50,144 bases of DNA from Nonomuraea indica (GCF_002850745.1 NZ_KZ559487.1:28092-78235); one strand, 5' to 3'; shown: positions 24,391 through 33,335, counted from the first letter of the stretch. The notes: generated by a model from the letters alone, not told the origin. Numbers and translations are program-made.

Positions 24391-25740
24391 ATGTCCGTCA
24401 CCCCGCTACCGCAACGCCGCAAGCTGGGGCCGTGGATGGCGACCGCGCTGGTCGTCGGCAACATGATCGGCTCGGGGGTGTTCCTGCTGCCCGCGTCGCT
24501 GGCCGCCTTCGGCAGCGCGAGCCTGCTCGCCTGGGTGCTCACCGCGACCGGCGCGCTGCTGCTGGCGATGGTCTTCGCCCGGCTCGGCCGCGCCTACCCC
24601 CAGACGGGCGGCCCGTACGCCTATGCCCGCCGGGCGTTCGGTGACTTCATCGGCTTTCAGACGGCATGGGGCTACTGGATCGCGGTGTGGGTGGGCAACG
24701 CCGCCATCGCGGTGGCGTTCGTCAGCTATCTCGGCTACTTCTGGCCCGCGCTCGCCGACACCGCCCTGCTCGCCGCGACCGTGGCGCTGGCGGCGATCTG
24801 GCTGCTGACCGCCGTCAACGTCCGGGGAGTGCGCCTCGGCGGCTGGATCCAGGCCGTGACCACCGTCGCCAAACTGCTGCCGCTGGTCGGACTGGCCGTG
24901 GCCGCGCCGTTCTTCATCGACGCCGCCGACTTCACCCCGTTCAACCCGAGCGGCCAGAGCACCTTCGGGGCCGTCACCGCCGCCGCCACGCTCACCCTGT
25001 GGGCGTTCATCGGCATCGAGTCGGCCACCGTCCCCGCCGAGGACGTCGAGGACCCGGAACGTACCGTCCCGCGCGCCACCGTCATCGGCACGGTCGTCAC
25101 CGCGGCCGTCTACATCCTGGGCACCGTCGCGGTGTTCGCCGCCGTGCCCCGCGCGCTGCTGGTCGACTCCACGGCGCCGTTCGCGGACGCCGCCGAGGCG
25201 ATGTTCGGCGGCTGGGCGGGCACCGCGGTCGCGGTCGGCGCGACCGTCAGCGCGTTCGGCGCGCTGAACGGCTGGATCCTGCTGCAGGGTCAGGTGCCGC
25301 TGGCCGCGGCCCGCGACGGGCTGTTCCCGCGGGTGTTCGCCAAGACCTCGCGCTGGGGCACCCCGGCCGTGGGGCTGGTCGTCTCCAGTGTGCTGATCAC
25401 CGGGTTGATGCTGCTGAACTACAACGCGGGGCTGGTCGAACAGTTCAACTTCGTGATCCTGCTCGCCACGCTCACCACCTTGATCCCGTACGCGTACGCG
25501 GCGGCGGCGCAGCTCCTGCTGGCGCTCACCGACCGCGAGCGCTTCTCCGGCAGGCGGCTGGCCGTCGACGGCACGATCGCCGTCGTGGCGTTCGTCTACG
25601 CGCTGTGGACCATCGCCGGATCCGGCTACGAGGTCGTCTACAAGGGCACGCTGCTGATGCTCGCCGGCATCCCGGTCTACGTGTGGCTGAAGTATCGCGA
25701 CCGAGCCGACACCGTACGCATCGACAGGAAGGCGGCATGA
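24391..25740 (+). CDS. AdiC-like APC amino acid antiporter (arginine/ornithine exchange inferred)
   Basis: The 449-residue transporter has about twelve membrane helices and follows E. coli AdiC closely: GNMIGSGVFLLPASLA in helix 1 (substrate carboxylate site), YAYARRAFG, YWIAVWVGNAA in helix 3 and TLTLWAFIGIESATVPA in helix 6, including the gating Trp position. As first gene before arcA-arcB-arcC it most likely exchanges external arginine for ornithine, feeding the arginine deiminase pathway without energy cost. Classical ArcD is a different APC branch, so I leave the symbol empty. ATG 24391 follows GAGAGGGG held in a stem-loop. Confidence 0.88.
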   Translation: MSVTPLPQRRKLGPWMATALVVGNMIGSGVFLLPASLAAFGSASLLAWVLTATGALLLAMVFARLGRAYPQTGGPYAYARRAFGDFIGFQTAWGYWIAVWVGNAAIAVAFVSYLGYFWPALADTALLAATVALAAIWLLTAVNVRGVRLGGWIQAVTTVAKLLPLVGLAVAAPFFIDAADFTPFNPSGQSTFGAVTAAATLTLWAFIGIESATVPAEDVEDPERTVPRATVIGTVVTAAVYILGTVAVFAAVPRALLVDSTAPFADAAEAMFGGWAGTAVAVGATVSAFGALNGWILLQGQVPLAAARDGLFPRVFAKTSRWGTPAVGLVVSSVLITGLMLLNYNAGLVEQFNFVILLATLTTLIPYAYAAAAQLLLALTDRERFSGRRLAVDGTIAVVAFVYALWTIAGSGYEVVYKGTLLMLAGIPVYVWLKYRDRADTVRIDRKAA

Positions 25741-26912
25741 GCATGTTCCACGTTGACAGCGAGGTGGGCACCCTGCGGCAGGTCATCCTGCACCGCCCCG
25801 GGCTGGAGCTGATGCGGCTCACGCCGTCCAACTGCGACGAACTCCTCTTCGACGACGTGCTGTGGGTCAAGCGGGCCCGCCAGGAGCACGACGCCTTCGC
25901 CGACGCCCTGCGCGAGCGCGGCGTGACCGTCCACCTGTTCGACGAGCTGCTGGCCGAGACGCTCAAGCTGGCCGAGGCCCGGGCGTGGGTGCTGGACCGG
26001 GTGGTCACCGAACCCGCCTTCGGCCCCACGCTCGCCCCGCCGCTGCGCCTGGAGCTGGAGGCGATGCCGGCGGACGTCCTGACCCGCCATCTCATCGGCG
26101 GGCTGACCAAGCGCGAGCTCGGCCTGGCGGCCGACAGCCTGTGCCTGGCCGGGCTCGGCGACGACGACTTCATCCTCCCGCCGCTGCCCAACCACCTGTT
26201 CACCCGCGACGCGTCGGCCTGGATCTACGGTGGGGTGTCCCTGCATCCGATGGCCAAACCGGCCCGGCGCCGCGAGACCACGCACGTGGCCGCCGTCTAC
26301 GCCTTCCACCCCCTGTTCGCCGGTCAGGCGCCGCTGTGGTTCCCGGCGGAGGCCGAGCAGCCCGCCAGCATCGAGGGCGGCGACATCCACGTCGTCGGGG
26401 ACGGCACGGTCCTGGTCGGGATGAGCGAACGCACCACACCCCAGGCGATCGAGCTGCTCGCCCGCCGCCTGTTCGAGGCGGAGGCCGCCGACCGGGTCGT
26501 CGTCGCCGCCCTGCCGCGGAAACGGGCCTTCATGCACCTGGACACCGTCATGACCATGGTCGAGCGCGGCGTCTTCGTGGTCTACCCGGAGCTGCCGCCG
26601 CTGCGCTCGTTCACCCTCACGCCGGGCCTGCGCGTCCGCGAGAACGACGACCTGTTCGCGGCGCTCGGCGCGACCCGCGTCCTGCGCGCCGAGCAGGACG
26701 TGTGGGCGGCCGAGCGCGAGCAGTGGGACGACGGCACCAACGTGCTGGCCATCGCCCCCGGCGTGGTCGTCGCCTACGAACGCAACGTCACCACCAACAC
26801 CATGCTCCGCAAGCACGGCATCGAGGTCATCACCATCCCCGGCGCCGAGCTCGGCCGCGGCCGCGGCGGCCCCCGCTGCATGAGCTGCCCCATCGAAAGG
26901 ACCGCGTCGTGA
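25737..26912 (+). CDS. arcA: Arginine deiminase
   Basis: The 391-residue enzyme hydrolyses arginine to citrulline and ammonia. Conserved elements appear in order: HRPGLELMRLTPSN, FDDVLWV, the active-site FTRD (PNHLFTRDAS), Glu in SIEGGDIHV, His in MHLDTVMTM and nucleophilic Cys381 in GGPRCMSCPI at the C-terminus. Length and motifs match bacterial ArcA. Its ATG overlaps the permease stop (ATGA) and its stop overlaps arcB (GTGA), so the pathway is tightly coupled. The route is typical of fermenting bacteria and gives ATP without respiration. Confidence 0.96.
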   Translation: MSMFHVDSEVGTLRQVILHRPGLELMRLTPSNCDELLFDDVLWVKRARQEHDAFADALRERGVTVHLFDELLAETLKLAEARAWVLDRVVTEPAFGPTLAPPLRLELEAMPADVLTRHLIGGLTKRELGLAADSLCLAGLGDDDFILPPLPNHLFTRDASAWIYGGVSLHPMAKPARRRETTHVAAVYAFHPLFAGQAPLWFPAEAEQPASIEGGDIHVVGDGTVLVGMSERTTPQAIELLARRLFEAEAADRVVVAALPRKRAFMHLDTVMTMVERGVFVVYPELPPLRSFTLTPGLRVRENDDLFAALGATRVLRAEQDVWAAEREQWDDGTNVLAIAPGVVVAYERNVTTNTMLRKHGIEVITIPGAELGRGRGGPRCMSCPIERTAS

Positions 26913-27838
26913 AGGACCTGCTGCGCATCGCCGACCTGGCGCCTGACACCCTCATCCACCTGCTCGACCGCGCCGGCCACTTCCAGCGGCACCCCCACGA
27001 CCGCGGCGAGCTGCTGCGCGGCCGGACCGTGCTGCTGTACTTCGCCAAGCCCTCCACCCGCACCCGCCTGTCCGCCGAGACCGCCGTGGTGCGGCTCGGC
27101 GGGACCGCGCTCACCGTCGGCCCGGCCGAGCTGCAGCTCGGCCGGGGCGAGACCATCGCCGACACCGCCCGCGTCGTCAGCTCGTACACCGCCGCCGTGG
27201 TCATCCGCACCTTCGACGACGAGGACGTGCGGAGCTTCGCCCGCGCGGCGCACGTGCCGGTGATCAACGCGCTCACCGACGGCCACCACCCGCTGCAGGC
27301 GCTCGCCGACCTGATGACGTTGCGCGAGATCTTCGGCGACCTGCGCGGGCGGAAGGTCGCCTACGTCGGCGCGGCGACCAACGTGACGCACAGCCTCATG
27401 GAGGCCGCCGCCCTGGCCGGGCTCTCGCTCGCCGTGGCCACCCCGGCCGGCTACGCGCCCGATCCGGCGGTCGAAGCCATGGCCAGGAAGCTCTCCACCG
27501 GAGGCGACCTGGTGCTCACCGGCGATCCGCGCGAGGCGGTCGACGGGGCGGACGCCGTCTACACCGACGTGTGGCTGTCCATGGGAGACCCGCCTGAGCA
27601 GAAGGCCGCCCGTGTCGCCGCGCTGGCCCCGTACCGGGTCACCGCCGGCCTGATGGCCGCCGCCCGCCCCGGCGCGGTGTTCCTGCACTGCCTGCCCGCC
27701 CACCGGGGCGAGGAGGTGACGGCCGAGGTGATCGACGGACCGGCGTCCGAGGTGTTCCGGCAGGCCGCCAACCGGCTGCCCACGGCGCAGGCCGTACTCG
27801 ACGCGCTGCTCACCGGCGGCCTGGCGGGGACGCTGTGA
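26909..27838 (+). CDS. arcB: Ornithine carbamoyltransferase, catabolic context
   Basis: A 309-residue carbamoyltransferase. The carbamoyl-phosphate loop is FAKPSTRTR near residue 52, the second site DGHHPLQALADLMT near 130, the ornithine loop DVWLSMGD near 230 and the catalytic HCLPAHRGEE near 265. In this operon it phosphorolyses citrulline to ornithine and carbamoyl phosphate. By sequence alone it could be an anabolic ArgF; its place between arcA and arcC decides the name. GTG start and stop both lie in 4-base overlaps. Confidence 0.95.
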   Translation: MKDLLRIADLAPDTLIHLLDRAGHFQRHPHDRGELLRGRTVLLYFAKPSTRTRLSAETAVVRLGGTALTVGPAELQLGRGETIADTARVVSSYTAAVVIRTFDDEDVRSFARAAHVPVINALTDGHHPLQALADLMTLREIFGDLRGRKVAYVGAATNVTHSLMEAAALAGLSLAVATPAGYAPDPAVEAMARKLSTGGDLVLTGDPREAVDGADAVYTDVWLSMGDPPEQKAARVAALAPYRVTAGLMAAARPGAVFLHCLPAHRGEEVTAEVIDGPASEVFRQAANRLPTAQAVLDALLTGGLAGTL

Positions 27839-28755
27839 GGGTCGTCGTCGCGGTCGGCGGGAACGCGCTGCTGCGCCGAGGCGAGCCCGCCGATGCCGCG
27901 ACGCAGCAGCGCAACATCGCGGTCGCCGCCGAACAGCTCGCGAAGGTCGCCGAGCGGCACCAGCTCCTCATCGTGCACGGCAACGGCCCCCAGGTGGGGC
28001 TGCTGGCCGAGGAGAGCGAGCACGACCCCACCCTGGAGCGGGGCTATCCCCTGGACACGCTGGTGGCCGAGACGCAGGGCATGATCGGTTACTGGCTGGC
28101 GCAGAGCGTCGGCCGCCGCCTGCCGGAAACGCCGGTCGGCGCGCTGGTCACCCAGGTCGTGGTGTCCGCCGCGGACCCCGCCTTCGACCGGCCGGACAAA
28201 CCCATCGGGCCCTACTACCCGGCGGAGGAGGCGAAGCGGCTGGCCGGCGAGCGCGGCTGGGAGTTCACCGAGGAGGAGCGCGGCATGCGGCGGGTCGTCC
28301 CCTCGCCGCGCCCGATCCAGGTCGTCGAGCTGCCCATCATCAGGCGCCTGCTGGACGGCGGGTGCGTGGTGATCGCCGGCGGGGGAGGCGGAGCACCCGT
28401 CACGGCCGACCGGACCGGGGTGGAAGGCGTGGTGGACAAGGACCTGGTCACCGCGCTGCTCGCCGAGCAGGTCGAGGCCGACTCGATGGTCATCCTGACC
28501 GACGTGCCGTACGTGTACGCCGACTACGGCACTCCGAGCCAGCGGCCCCTCGTGGTCGCCTCCCCGGACGAGCTGGACGCCGGGGCGTTCGCGGCAGGCT
28601 CCATGCGGCCGAAGATCGAGGCGGCCTGCGCCTTCACCCGGGCCACCGGGCGGCCGGCGAGCATCGGGTCGCTGACCGAGCTGGCGGCCGTGATCAGCGG
28701 CACGCGGGGCACGCACATCCGTGCACGGCGAGCGTCCGGCGCCACCCCTGCCTGA
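27835..28755 (+). CDS. arcC: Carbamate kinase
   Basis: The 306-residue kinase transfers phosphate from carbamoyl phosphate to ADP, the ATP-yielding step of the arginine deiminase pathway. VAVGGNALL at the N-terminus, HGNGPQVGLL near residue 44, the insertion DKPIGPYYPAEEA near 121, IAGGGGGAPV near 181, and LTDVPYVYADY followed by FAAGSMRPKIEAA are all family hallmarks. The GTG start overlaps the arcB stop. It is the last gene of the operon; a strong hairpin follows 18 bases later. Confidence 0.96.
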   Translation: MRVVVAVGGNALLRRGEPADAATQQRNIAVAAEQLAKVAERHQLLIVHGNGPQVGLLAEESEHDPTLERGYPLDTLVAETQGMIGYWLAQSVGRRLPETPVGALVTQVVVSAADPAFDRPDKPIGPYYPAEEAKRLAGERGWEFTEEERGMRRVVPSPRPIQVVELPIIRRLLDGGCVVIAGGGGGAPVTADRTGVEGVVDKDLVTALLAEQVEADSMVILTDVPYVYADYGTPSQRPLVVASPDELDAGAFAAGSMRPKIEAACAFTRATGRPASIGSLTELAAVISGTRGTHIRARRASGATPA

Positions 28756-28773
28756 AGCAGGGCGAACGGCCGA

Positions 28774-28805
28774 GCAGCCCACCTCCGGCCACCGAGGTGG
28801 GCTGC
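28774..28805. terminator. Terminator between arcC and the DUF4389 gene
   Basis: GCAGCCCACCTC (28774-28785) and GAGGTGGGCTGC (28794-28805) form a perfect 12-bp stem with an 8-base loop. It lies between convergent genes and can serve both. Confidence 0.8.
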
Positions 28806-28821
28806 GCCCTGTCCGAGGTTC

Positions 28822-30228
28822 TCAGGCGCTGGGCGTCGGCGCGGTAGGCGCGGTCTCGGGGACGGGGCGCCGGGTCAGGCGGATGCCGAGCAGGACGAGC
28901 CCGACGCCGGACACCAGCAGGATGCCGGTCGCGACGAACAGCCAGGTGGTCAGCCCGTCCAGCCACGGAAGCGTGGCGGACAGCCGGAGGTCGGCCGAGA
29001 TCGTGGGGCTCGCGTCCGCGTTCATGATCACGATGGTCCACTCGCCCGGCTCGACGTCCCATTCGAGGCTCCCGGAGCCCGTCGCCGTCCAGAAGGTCTG
29101 CGCGGCGGGAGGCGTGGCCGGCCGCCCGCCCGCGTGCCGGGTGTAGACGGTGTCGTCCGGACCCGGGCCGAAGGTCAGGCGGGTGACGCGATCGTGGCCG
29201 ACGCCCTTCAGGTAGGCGTCCACGTCGGCCCGGGGGCCGATGCCGACGAACAGCGGGCCGCCGGAGGCCGACGTCTCGACGCGCACCTTGCCGGTGAAGC
29301 CGCGCAGGTACTCCACGCCCTGGCCGCCGATGGCGATCCGGTCGGTGGTCAGCGCGTAGGCGGGGGTGGAGACACGCTCGCCGGTCGTGCTGACGAACCC
29401 GCCGCCGGTGCGGGACTGGGCGAGCACCGCCGAGAGCGAGCCGGCCGCGGCCGTGCCGATCCCGCCGGACGCGAGCAACGCGCCCACGACGATCGCCGCG
29501 ATCGAAGCGGCGCCGTGCCGGACCGGCGCGTGCCGCGGCTGCGGCGGCGGCTCCATGCGCGGCAGCTCGTGGCCGCCCTGCTCCAGCCGGAACGGCGGGT
29601 AGACATCGGTCATGAGCGTGGCGTACGCGGCCACTCTGAGCGCCCACCGGTTCATCCCGATCACGAGGTCGTGCAGCCCGTGCGGGTAGCGGCCGGTGAA
29701 CAGCAGGGACAGGGCGGCGACGAGAACCAGCAGCCCGATGAGCCCGCCCCAGTCGAGCGTGTAGAGCAGGCCGCCGCCGTCAGGCAGGTCGCCGCGCCAG
29801 GAGACGACGCTGCCGCTGGTGAACAGGCCCACGATGAGGTAGTGCGGGATGGCCAGCAGCCACCACTTGATCAGCACCAGGCCGCGGGAGAGCCGTTCGG
29901 GGTAGTCGATCTCCAGCGTGGCCGGATAGTCCGGCGCCGGGCCGAGGGTGAAGGGCGGATAGCGGTCGGTTCCCAGGGCGCCGTAGGTGTAGTAGGCCAC
30001 GCGCCAGGTCCACCGCAGCACGCCGACGTTGAAGTCGAACAGCGCGCGAGGGTAGTGGCCGGTGAACAGGATCGCGAAGAACGCGATGACGGTGAGGACG
30101 CCGAAGGCGATCCACAGGAGGGCGAGCACGATGTAGTGGGGGATCGCCAGGAACCACTTGACGATCCAGAGGCCCCGGTTCAGCGGCTCGTCCAGCCGGG
30201 CCTCGACTCGTACGGGATAGGTGCTCAT
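28822..30228 (-). CDS. DUF4389 membrane protein with two DUF4389 units
   Basis: The 468-residue protein starts PVRVEARLDEPLNRGLW and repeats its core: WFLAIPHYIVLALLW ... FTGHYPRALFDFNVGVLRWTWRV ... DRYPPF is followed by WWLLAIPHYLIVGLF ... FTGRYPHGLHDLVIGMNRWALRV ... DVYPPFRL. Each unit has about two membrane helices. Further helices lie near residue 245 and at the C-terminus, with a soluble domain between (FVGIGPRADVDAYL). DUF4389 function is unknown. A DevR-like site with GGGACTTTCG lies 36-49 bases before the ATG, among the better boxes here. It converges with arcC. Confidence 0.9.
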   Translation of the reverse strand: MSTYPVRVEARLDEPLNRGLWIVKWFLAIPHYIVLALLWIAFGVLTVIAFFAILFTGHYPRALFDFNVGVLRWTWRVAYYTYGALGTDRYPPFTLGPAPDYPATLEIDYPERLSRGLVLIKWWLLAIPHYLIVGLFTSGSVVSWRGDLPDGGGLLYTLDWGGLIGLLVLVAALSLLFTGRYPHGLHDLVIGMNRWALRVAAYATLMTDVYPPFRLEQGGHELPRMEPPPQPRHAPVRHGAASIAAIVVGALLASGGIGTAAAGSLSAVLAQSRTGGGFVSTTGERVSTPAYALTTDRIAIGGQGVEYLRGFTGKVRVETSASGGPLFVGIGPRADVDAYLKGVGHDRVTRLTFGPGPDDTVYTRHAGGRPATPPAAQTFWTATGSGSLEWDVEPGEWTIVIMNADASPTISADLRLSATLPWLDGLTTWLFVATGILLVSGVGLVLLGIRLTRRPVPETAPTAPTPSA

Positions 30229-30263
30229 GACTCCAGCGCACCACCGTCACGCACGCGCGCCTG

Positions 30264-30277
30264 CGGTCGAAAGTCCC
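30264..30277. promoter_or_regulatory. DosR-type box upstream of the DUF4389 gene
   Basis: CGGTCGAAAGTCCC has one mismatch to GGGNC-N4-GNCCC. On the gene strand it reads GGGACTTTCGACCG, very close to the mycobacterial half-palindrome GGGACTTTCGGCCC. It ends 36 bases before the ATG, in a 152-base gap. Confidence 0.6.
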
Positions 30278-30380
30278 GGCCCGCCCGCCGATGGGCACCT
30301 GTGACGGCGTGCCGAGCGAGCGTGGCGACGGCCCGGGCGGGCGCGCGGGGGCGGGCGCGGGGGAGGGCGGGCGTGCGTCC

Positions 30381-31040
30381 TCACCCTCGACGATCTCGGA
30401 TGTGGTCCGGGGCGGACCGGTGCTCGCCCCGTGGCCCCGTGGGCGGTGCGAGCGGTAGCTCGAGTTCCCAATGCCCCCTGGCGACACGCGGCGGGCCCCA
30501 GCCGAGCGGCACGGGTCCGGTGGCCTCATCGGCCACGTCGTAGCCGGGCGCGACCTCGGGCCGTTGACAGAAGCACCGCCACCGGGTCGGCGGACCGTGG
30601 CGCGGTCCTCTCGGCGGCCAGAAGCGGATGCGTATCCTCGTGCCGTGGATCGCGCCGGCGCCGGCGGGGAGCGGGACCCGGAAGCGGCACGGGCGGTGCG
30701 CCGTGACGTCGAAGACCTCGATCGGGCCGTTTCGACGCCGATCGGCCGGCTCGATCCCGATCGTGTAGTCGCGGGGAAGCGTCACCAGGCCCCACCACTG
30801 CGGATTCCCCTGGCGATCCTGGTCCAGGAAGGTCTCGACCTCGGGGAGGGACGGCGCCAGCTCCTCGTGGCGGCGTTCGCGCTCCTCCTCCCGCCGCTCC
30901 TGTTCGACCCTCGCGATGGCGGCCGCCTCTCTGGCGGACATCCTGGCCGCCCTGGCGGCTGCCGCGGAGAAGTAGAGCGCGACGGCGGCAATGGCGGCGG
31001 CGGCGGTGGCGGCCCATGCCTCTGAGTCCACGTCCACCAC
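30381..31040 (-). CDS. Single-span membrane protein, unknown function
   Basis: The 219-residue ORF begins at GTG 31040 (GTG 31037 and 31031 are alternatives). A membrane helix covers residues 8-30 (AATAAAAIAAVALYFSAAAA region), followed by a charged helix rich in Glu/Arg (ARVEQERREEERERRHEEL), probably a coiled coil, and then a C-terminal domain with TIGIEP and IRIRFWPPRG, likely beta-rich. I recognise no family. Layout (TM, coiled coil, soluble domain) recurs in small actinomycete proteins of unknown role. It is flanked by a long hairpin upstream. Confidence 0.7.
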   Translation of the reverse strand: MVDVDSEAWAATAAAAIAAVALYFSAAAARAARMSAREAAAIARVEQERREEERERRHEELAPSLPEVETFLDQDRQGNPQWWGLVTLPRDYTIGIEPADRRRNGPIEVFDVTAHRPCRFRVPLPAGAGAIHGTRIRIRFWPPRGPRHGPPTRWRCFCQRPEVAPGYDVADEATGPVPLGWGPPRVARGHWELELPLAPPTGPRGEHRSAPDHIRDRRG

Positions 31041-31080
31041 GCTACGTCACCGCTGGCGGCCGGGCCGCGCCCCTGTTCGC

Positions 31081-31120
31081 GCGGCGGAGGGCGACCGCCT
31101 GAGCGATCGCCCTCCGCCGC
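31081..31120. terminator. 14-bp stem terminator after the small secreted protein gene
   Basis: Positions 31081-31094 and 31107-31120 are perfect complements around a 12-base loop. It lies 16 bases downstream of the secreted protein stop on the minus strand. Confidence 0.75.
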
Positions 31121-31135
31121 GTCACGAGATGTGCG

Positions 31136-31495
31136 CTAGCACAGGCCTATGTACCACGCGTTGTCGGCGGTCTGGCGTTCCGCCAGGTACTTGTCCTCCC
31201 ACGGATCCACGCACGTGTATTGGTTGGGTCCGGAGATGTTGTCTATCTCGACGAAGATCCTGGTGTCCCCGCAGTGGTAGTAGCGGAGATCCGCACCCCA
31301 CGCCTCGCCGGTGAGGTAGGCGCCACACCGCTTGCCGACGGGGGCGGCCATGGTGCCGACGTCCTGAGAGGCGGTGGCCGACGGGGGACCGCTGGAGGCC
31401 TGTGCGGCTCCTGCGGCCAGGGCTGGTGCCAGTGATCCGGCGAGTACTCCGCCGGCGAGGACCAGTCCACCCAAGGCGCGTCTGACGGTCAGCAC
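31136..31495 (-). CDS. Small secreted protein, DUF6355-like
   Basis: From GTG 31495 (AAGGAG 6 bases upstream) the precursor has 119 residues. A signal peptide covers roughly residues 1-28 (GGLVLAGGVLAGSLAPALAAG). The mature part has four cysteines: KRCGAYL, YYHCGDT, YTCVDPW and the final Cys of WYIGLC, consistent with two disulfides. The CG...YYHCG...V.ID...G...Y.CV...YIG.C pattern resembles secreted DUF6355 proteins of actinomycetes, as far as I remember them. TATAAG at 31538-31543 (minus strand) may be its -10. Function unknown. Confidence 0.75.
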   Translation of the reverse strand: MLTVRRALGGLVLAGGVLAGSLAPALAAGAAQASSGPPSATASQDVGTMAAPVGKRCGAYLTGEAWGADLRYYHCGDTRIFVEIDNISGPNQYTCVDPWEDKYLAERQTADNAWYIGLC

Positions 31496-31726
31496 TCTGG
31501 TCTCCTTCACGTCGTCAAGTGCCGCTTCGTGATGGCCTTATACGGCTACCACGGGCTGTGCGGTGGAGCCTTCCGCTTCATGAAAGATCACTACTGCCCT
31601 TCGTGCAACAGCATGACGGGAACGGGGCGATGATTGGCGCTTTTCGGTGTCCCCGACAAGCGCGTCACAGGCCTGGCCAGCCGACTGATCACCTCCAGGT
31701 GGTCGGGCATGCGGGATCATGTCCGG

Positions 31727-32416
31727 ATGGATGCTCGTTTCTCTGGTATCGCCGAGCTGGCCGAAGCCCCGTCCGTGGCGGTCGTGGTCGACGTCATGCG
31801 TGCTTTCACGGTGGCCGCCTGGGCGTTCGCCCAGGGAGCGGAGAAGATCGTTCTCGCCGAGTCTCTGGACGAAGCCCTCACGCTCAAGAGTCGCCACCCG
31901 GATTGGGCGGCGCTCAAGGACGGTCCGCCTGCGCCCGGGTTCGACGCCGTGAACTCGCCGGCCCTGCTGCGGTCCGTCGGCTTCGGTGGACGGACCGTTG
32001 TGCAGAAGACCACGGCGGGGACCGTCGGCGCTCTCGCGGTCAAGGAGGCGTCGCTGGTGCTGTGCGCCAGTTTCGTGGTGGCGGAGGCAACGGCCCGGCT
32101 GCTGCGGACCCGTGCGTGTGACAGTGTCACGTACGTGGTCACCGGCGAGGACGGGCAGGCAGACGAAGATCTGGCGTGCGCTGAGTACATCGCTCGAAGG
32201 GCGAACGATGCCGGGGCGGACGCGGCTCCGTTCCTCCGCCGCGCTGCCGAGTCGCGCGCCGCCGCGGAACTGGCGGAAGGGGTGCGTGAAGGAGCCCATC
32301 CCGATGACGTCGCACTCTGTCTGGAGCTTGACCGGTTCCCCTTTGCCATGGTGACGACCGTGGAGGAATCGCTCATGGTCCTCCGTCCTTCACCGGCCGG
32401 CGCGGCTTCGATCTGA
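31727..32416 (+). CDS. 2-phosphosulfolactate phosphatase family protein (ComB-like)
   Basis: The protein has 229 residues from ATG 31727; ATG 31709 would add six. AVVVDVMRAFTVAAWAFAQGAEKIVLAES matches the ComB N-terminal strand with its conserved VVDV.RA.T, and RTVVQKTTAGTVGAL matches the TT.GT motif near residue 93. ComB removes phosphate from 2-phosphosulfolactate in coenzyme M synthesis; in bacteria that do not make coenzyme M the true substrate is usually unknown, so I give no symbol. The upstream 230 bases contain no gene I would defend. It converges with the EamA gene, 7 bases between stops. Confidence 0.82.
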   Translation: MDARFSGIAELAEAPSVAVVVDVMRAFTVAAWAFAQGAEKIVLAESLDEALTLKSRHPDWAALKDGPPAPGFDAVNSPALLRSVGFGGRTVVQKTTAGTVGALAVKEASLVLCASFVVAEATARLLRTRACDSVTYVVTGEDGQADEDLACAEYIARRANDAGADAAPFLRRAAESRAAAELAEGVREGAHPDDVALCLELDRFPFAMVTTVEESLMVLRPSPAGAASI

Positions 32417-32423
32417 TCGCTGG

Positions 32424-33335
32424 TCAGGTCACCTCGTGGACACCCGCCTGCGGACGGTGTGGTCCTGGGTTGGCGCGGCCGGGCTGGCGCAGGCCGAGGA
32501 CGACGCCCGCCGTGACGAGCAGGGCGCCGGTGACGTCGGCGGGGCCTGCCTGGCCGAGGCCCAGTGCGAGGGTGGTGAGCAGGGCGCCGACCGGTACGAG
32601 ACCCGCGAACAGGCCCGCACGATCGGCGCCGAGGCGGCGCAGTGCGTCGTACCAGAGGAAGAAGGCGGCCGCGGTGACGATGGCGCCGAGGTAGCCGAAG
32701 GCGGCTGCCTGGCTGGGTGTGGGCAGCCGCAGGGAGGCCGTGCCGTCCAGGGCGAGGCCCGCGGCCAGCAGCATGGGGACGGACAGCGCGGCGGGATAGG
32801 CGGCGACCCTCAGGGGGCCGAGTTTGGGCAACAGGGGGACGGCGAGCAGGGAGAAGGCCACCTCGCCGGTGAGCGCGCCGAGGGACAGCAGGAGGCCCGT
32901 CAGGCTGCCCGAGCCCAGACCGGCGGCGACCGCCGCGCCGAGTGCCACCACGAGCGCGGCGCCGACGGTGCGGGGAGCCGGGCGCCGGCGTTCCATCAGG
33001 GGTCCGACGAGGGCGAGTACGAGGGGGACGGCTCCGACCACGGTGCCGATCATGGCGGGGCCGGCGTGCCGGGTGGCTTCGACGAGGAAGAGGTTGAAAC
33101 CTGCCAGCCCCGTGGCGGCCAGCGCGATCAGGAGCAGGATGTCACGTGAGGTGAGACGGACGCGGGGCGGGCGCCGGTGGCCTACGACAGTGAGCAGGAT
33201 GGCCGCGGCGATGGCGTAGCGCAGGGCCTGCCCGGTGAAGACCGGGTAGTCGGCGATGGTGGCGGAGACCGCGGTGGAGGTGCCGACGAGCAGCATCGCC
33301 GAGGCCGCGCTGAGGGAGGCGGCGGAGGATTTCAT
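32424..33335 (-). CDS. EamA/DMT-family transporter
   Basis: A 303-residue membrane protein with about ten helices in two EamA repeats (roughly 8-140 and 155-290). Short hydrophilic loops hold HRRPPRVRLTSRD and ERRRPAPR; PVGALLTTLALG near residue 250 is the usual EamA ending. Such carriers export amino acids or other metabolites. Its ATG overlaps the stop of the preceding SDR gene, so the SDR and transporter form an operon, itself divergent from a TetR gene. Confidence 0.88.
   Translation of the reverse strand: MKSSAASLSAASAMLLVGTSTAVSATIADYPVFTGQALRYAIAAAILLTVVGHRRPPRVRLTSRDILLLIALAATGLAGFNLFLVEATRHAGPAMIGTVVGAVPLVLALVGPLMERRRPAPRTVGAALVVALGAAVAAGLGSGSLTGLLLSLGALTGEVAFSLLAVPLLPKLGPLRVAAYPAALSVPMLLAAGLALDGTASLRLPTPSQAAAFGYLGAIVTAAAFFLWYDALRRLGADRAGLFAGLVPVGALLTTLALGLGQAGPADVTGALLVTAGVVLGLRQPGRANPGPHRPQAGVHEVT

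Noticed and set aside
31136..31495. Small secreted Cys-containing protein considered as a RiPP precursor
   Set aside because: It has a Sec signal peptide and spaced cysteines of a folded secreted protein, and no modification enzyme lies next to it.
31727..32416. Naming the ComB-like gene as part of coenzyme M synthesis
   Set aside because: No other coenzyme M gene is present and actinomycetes are not known to make it by this route; only the family is supported.
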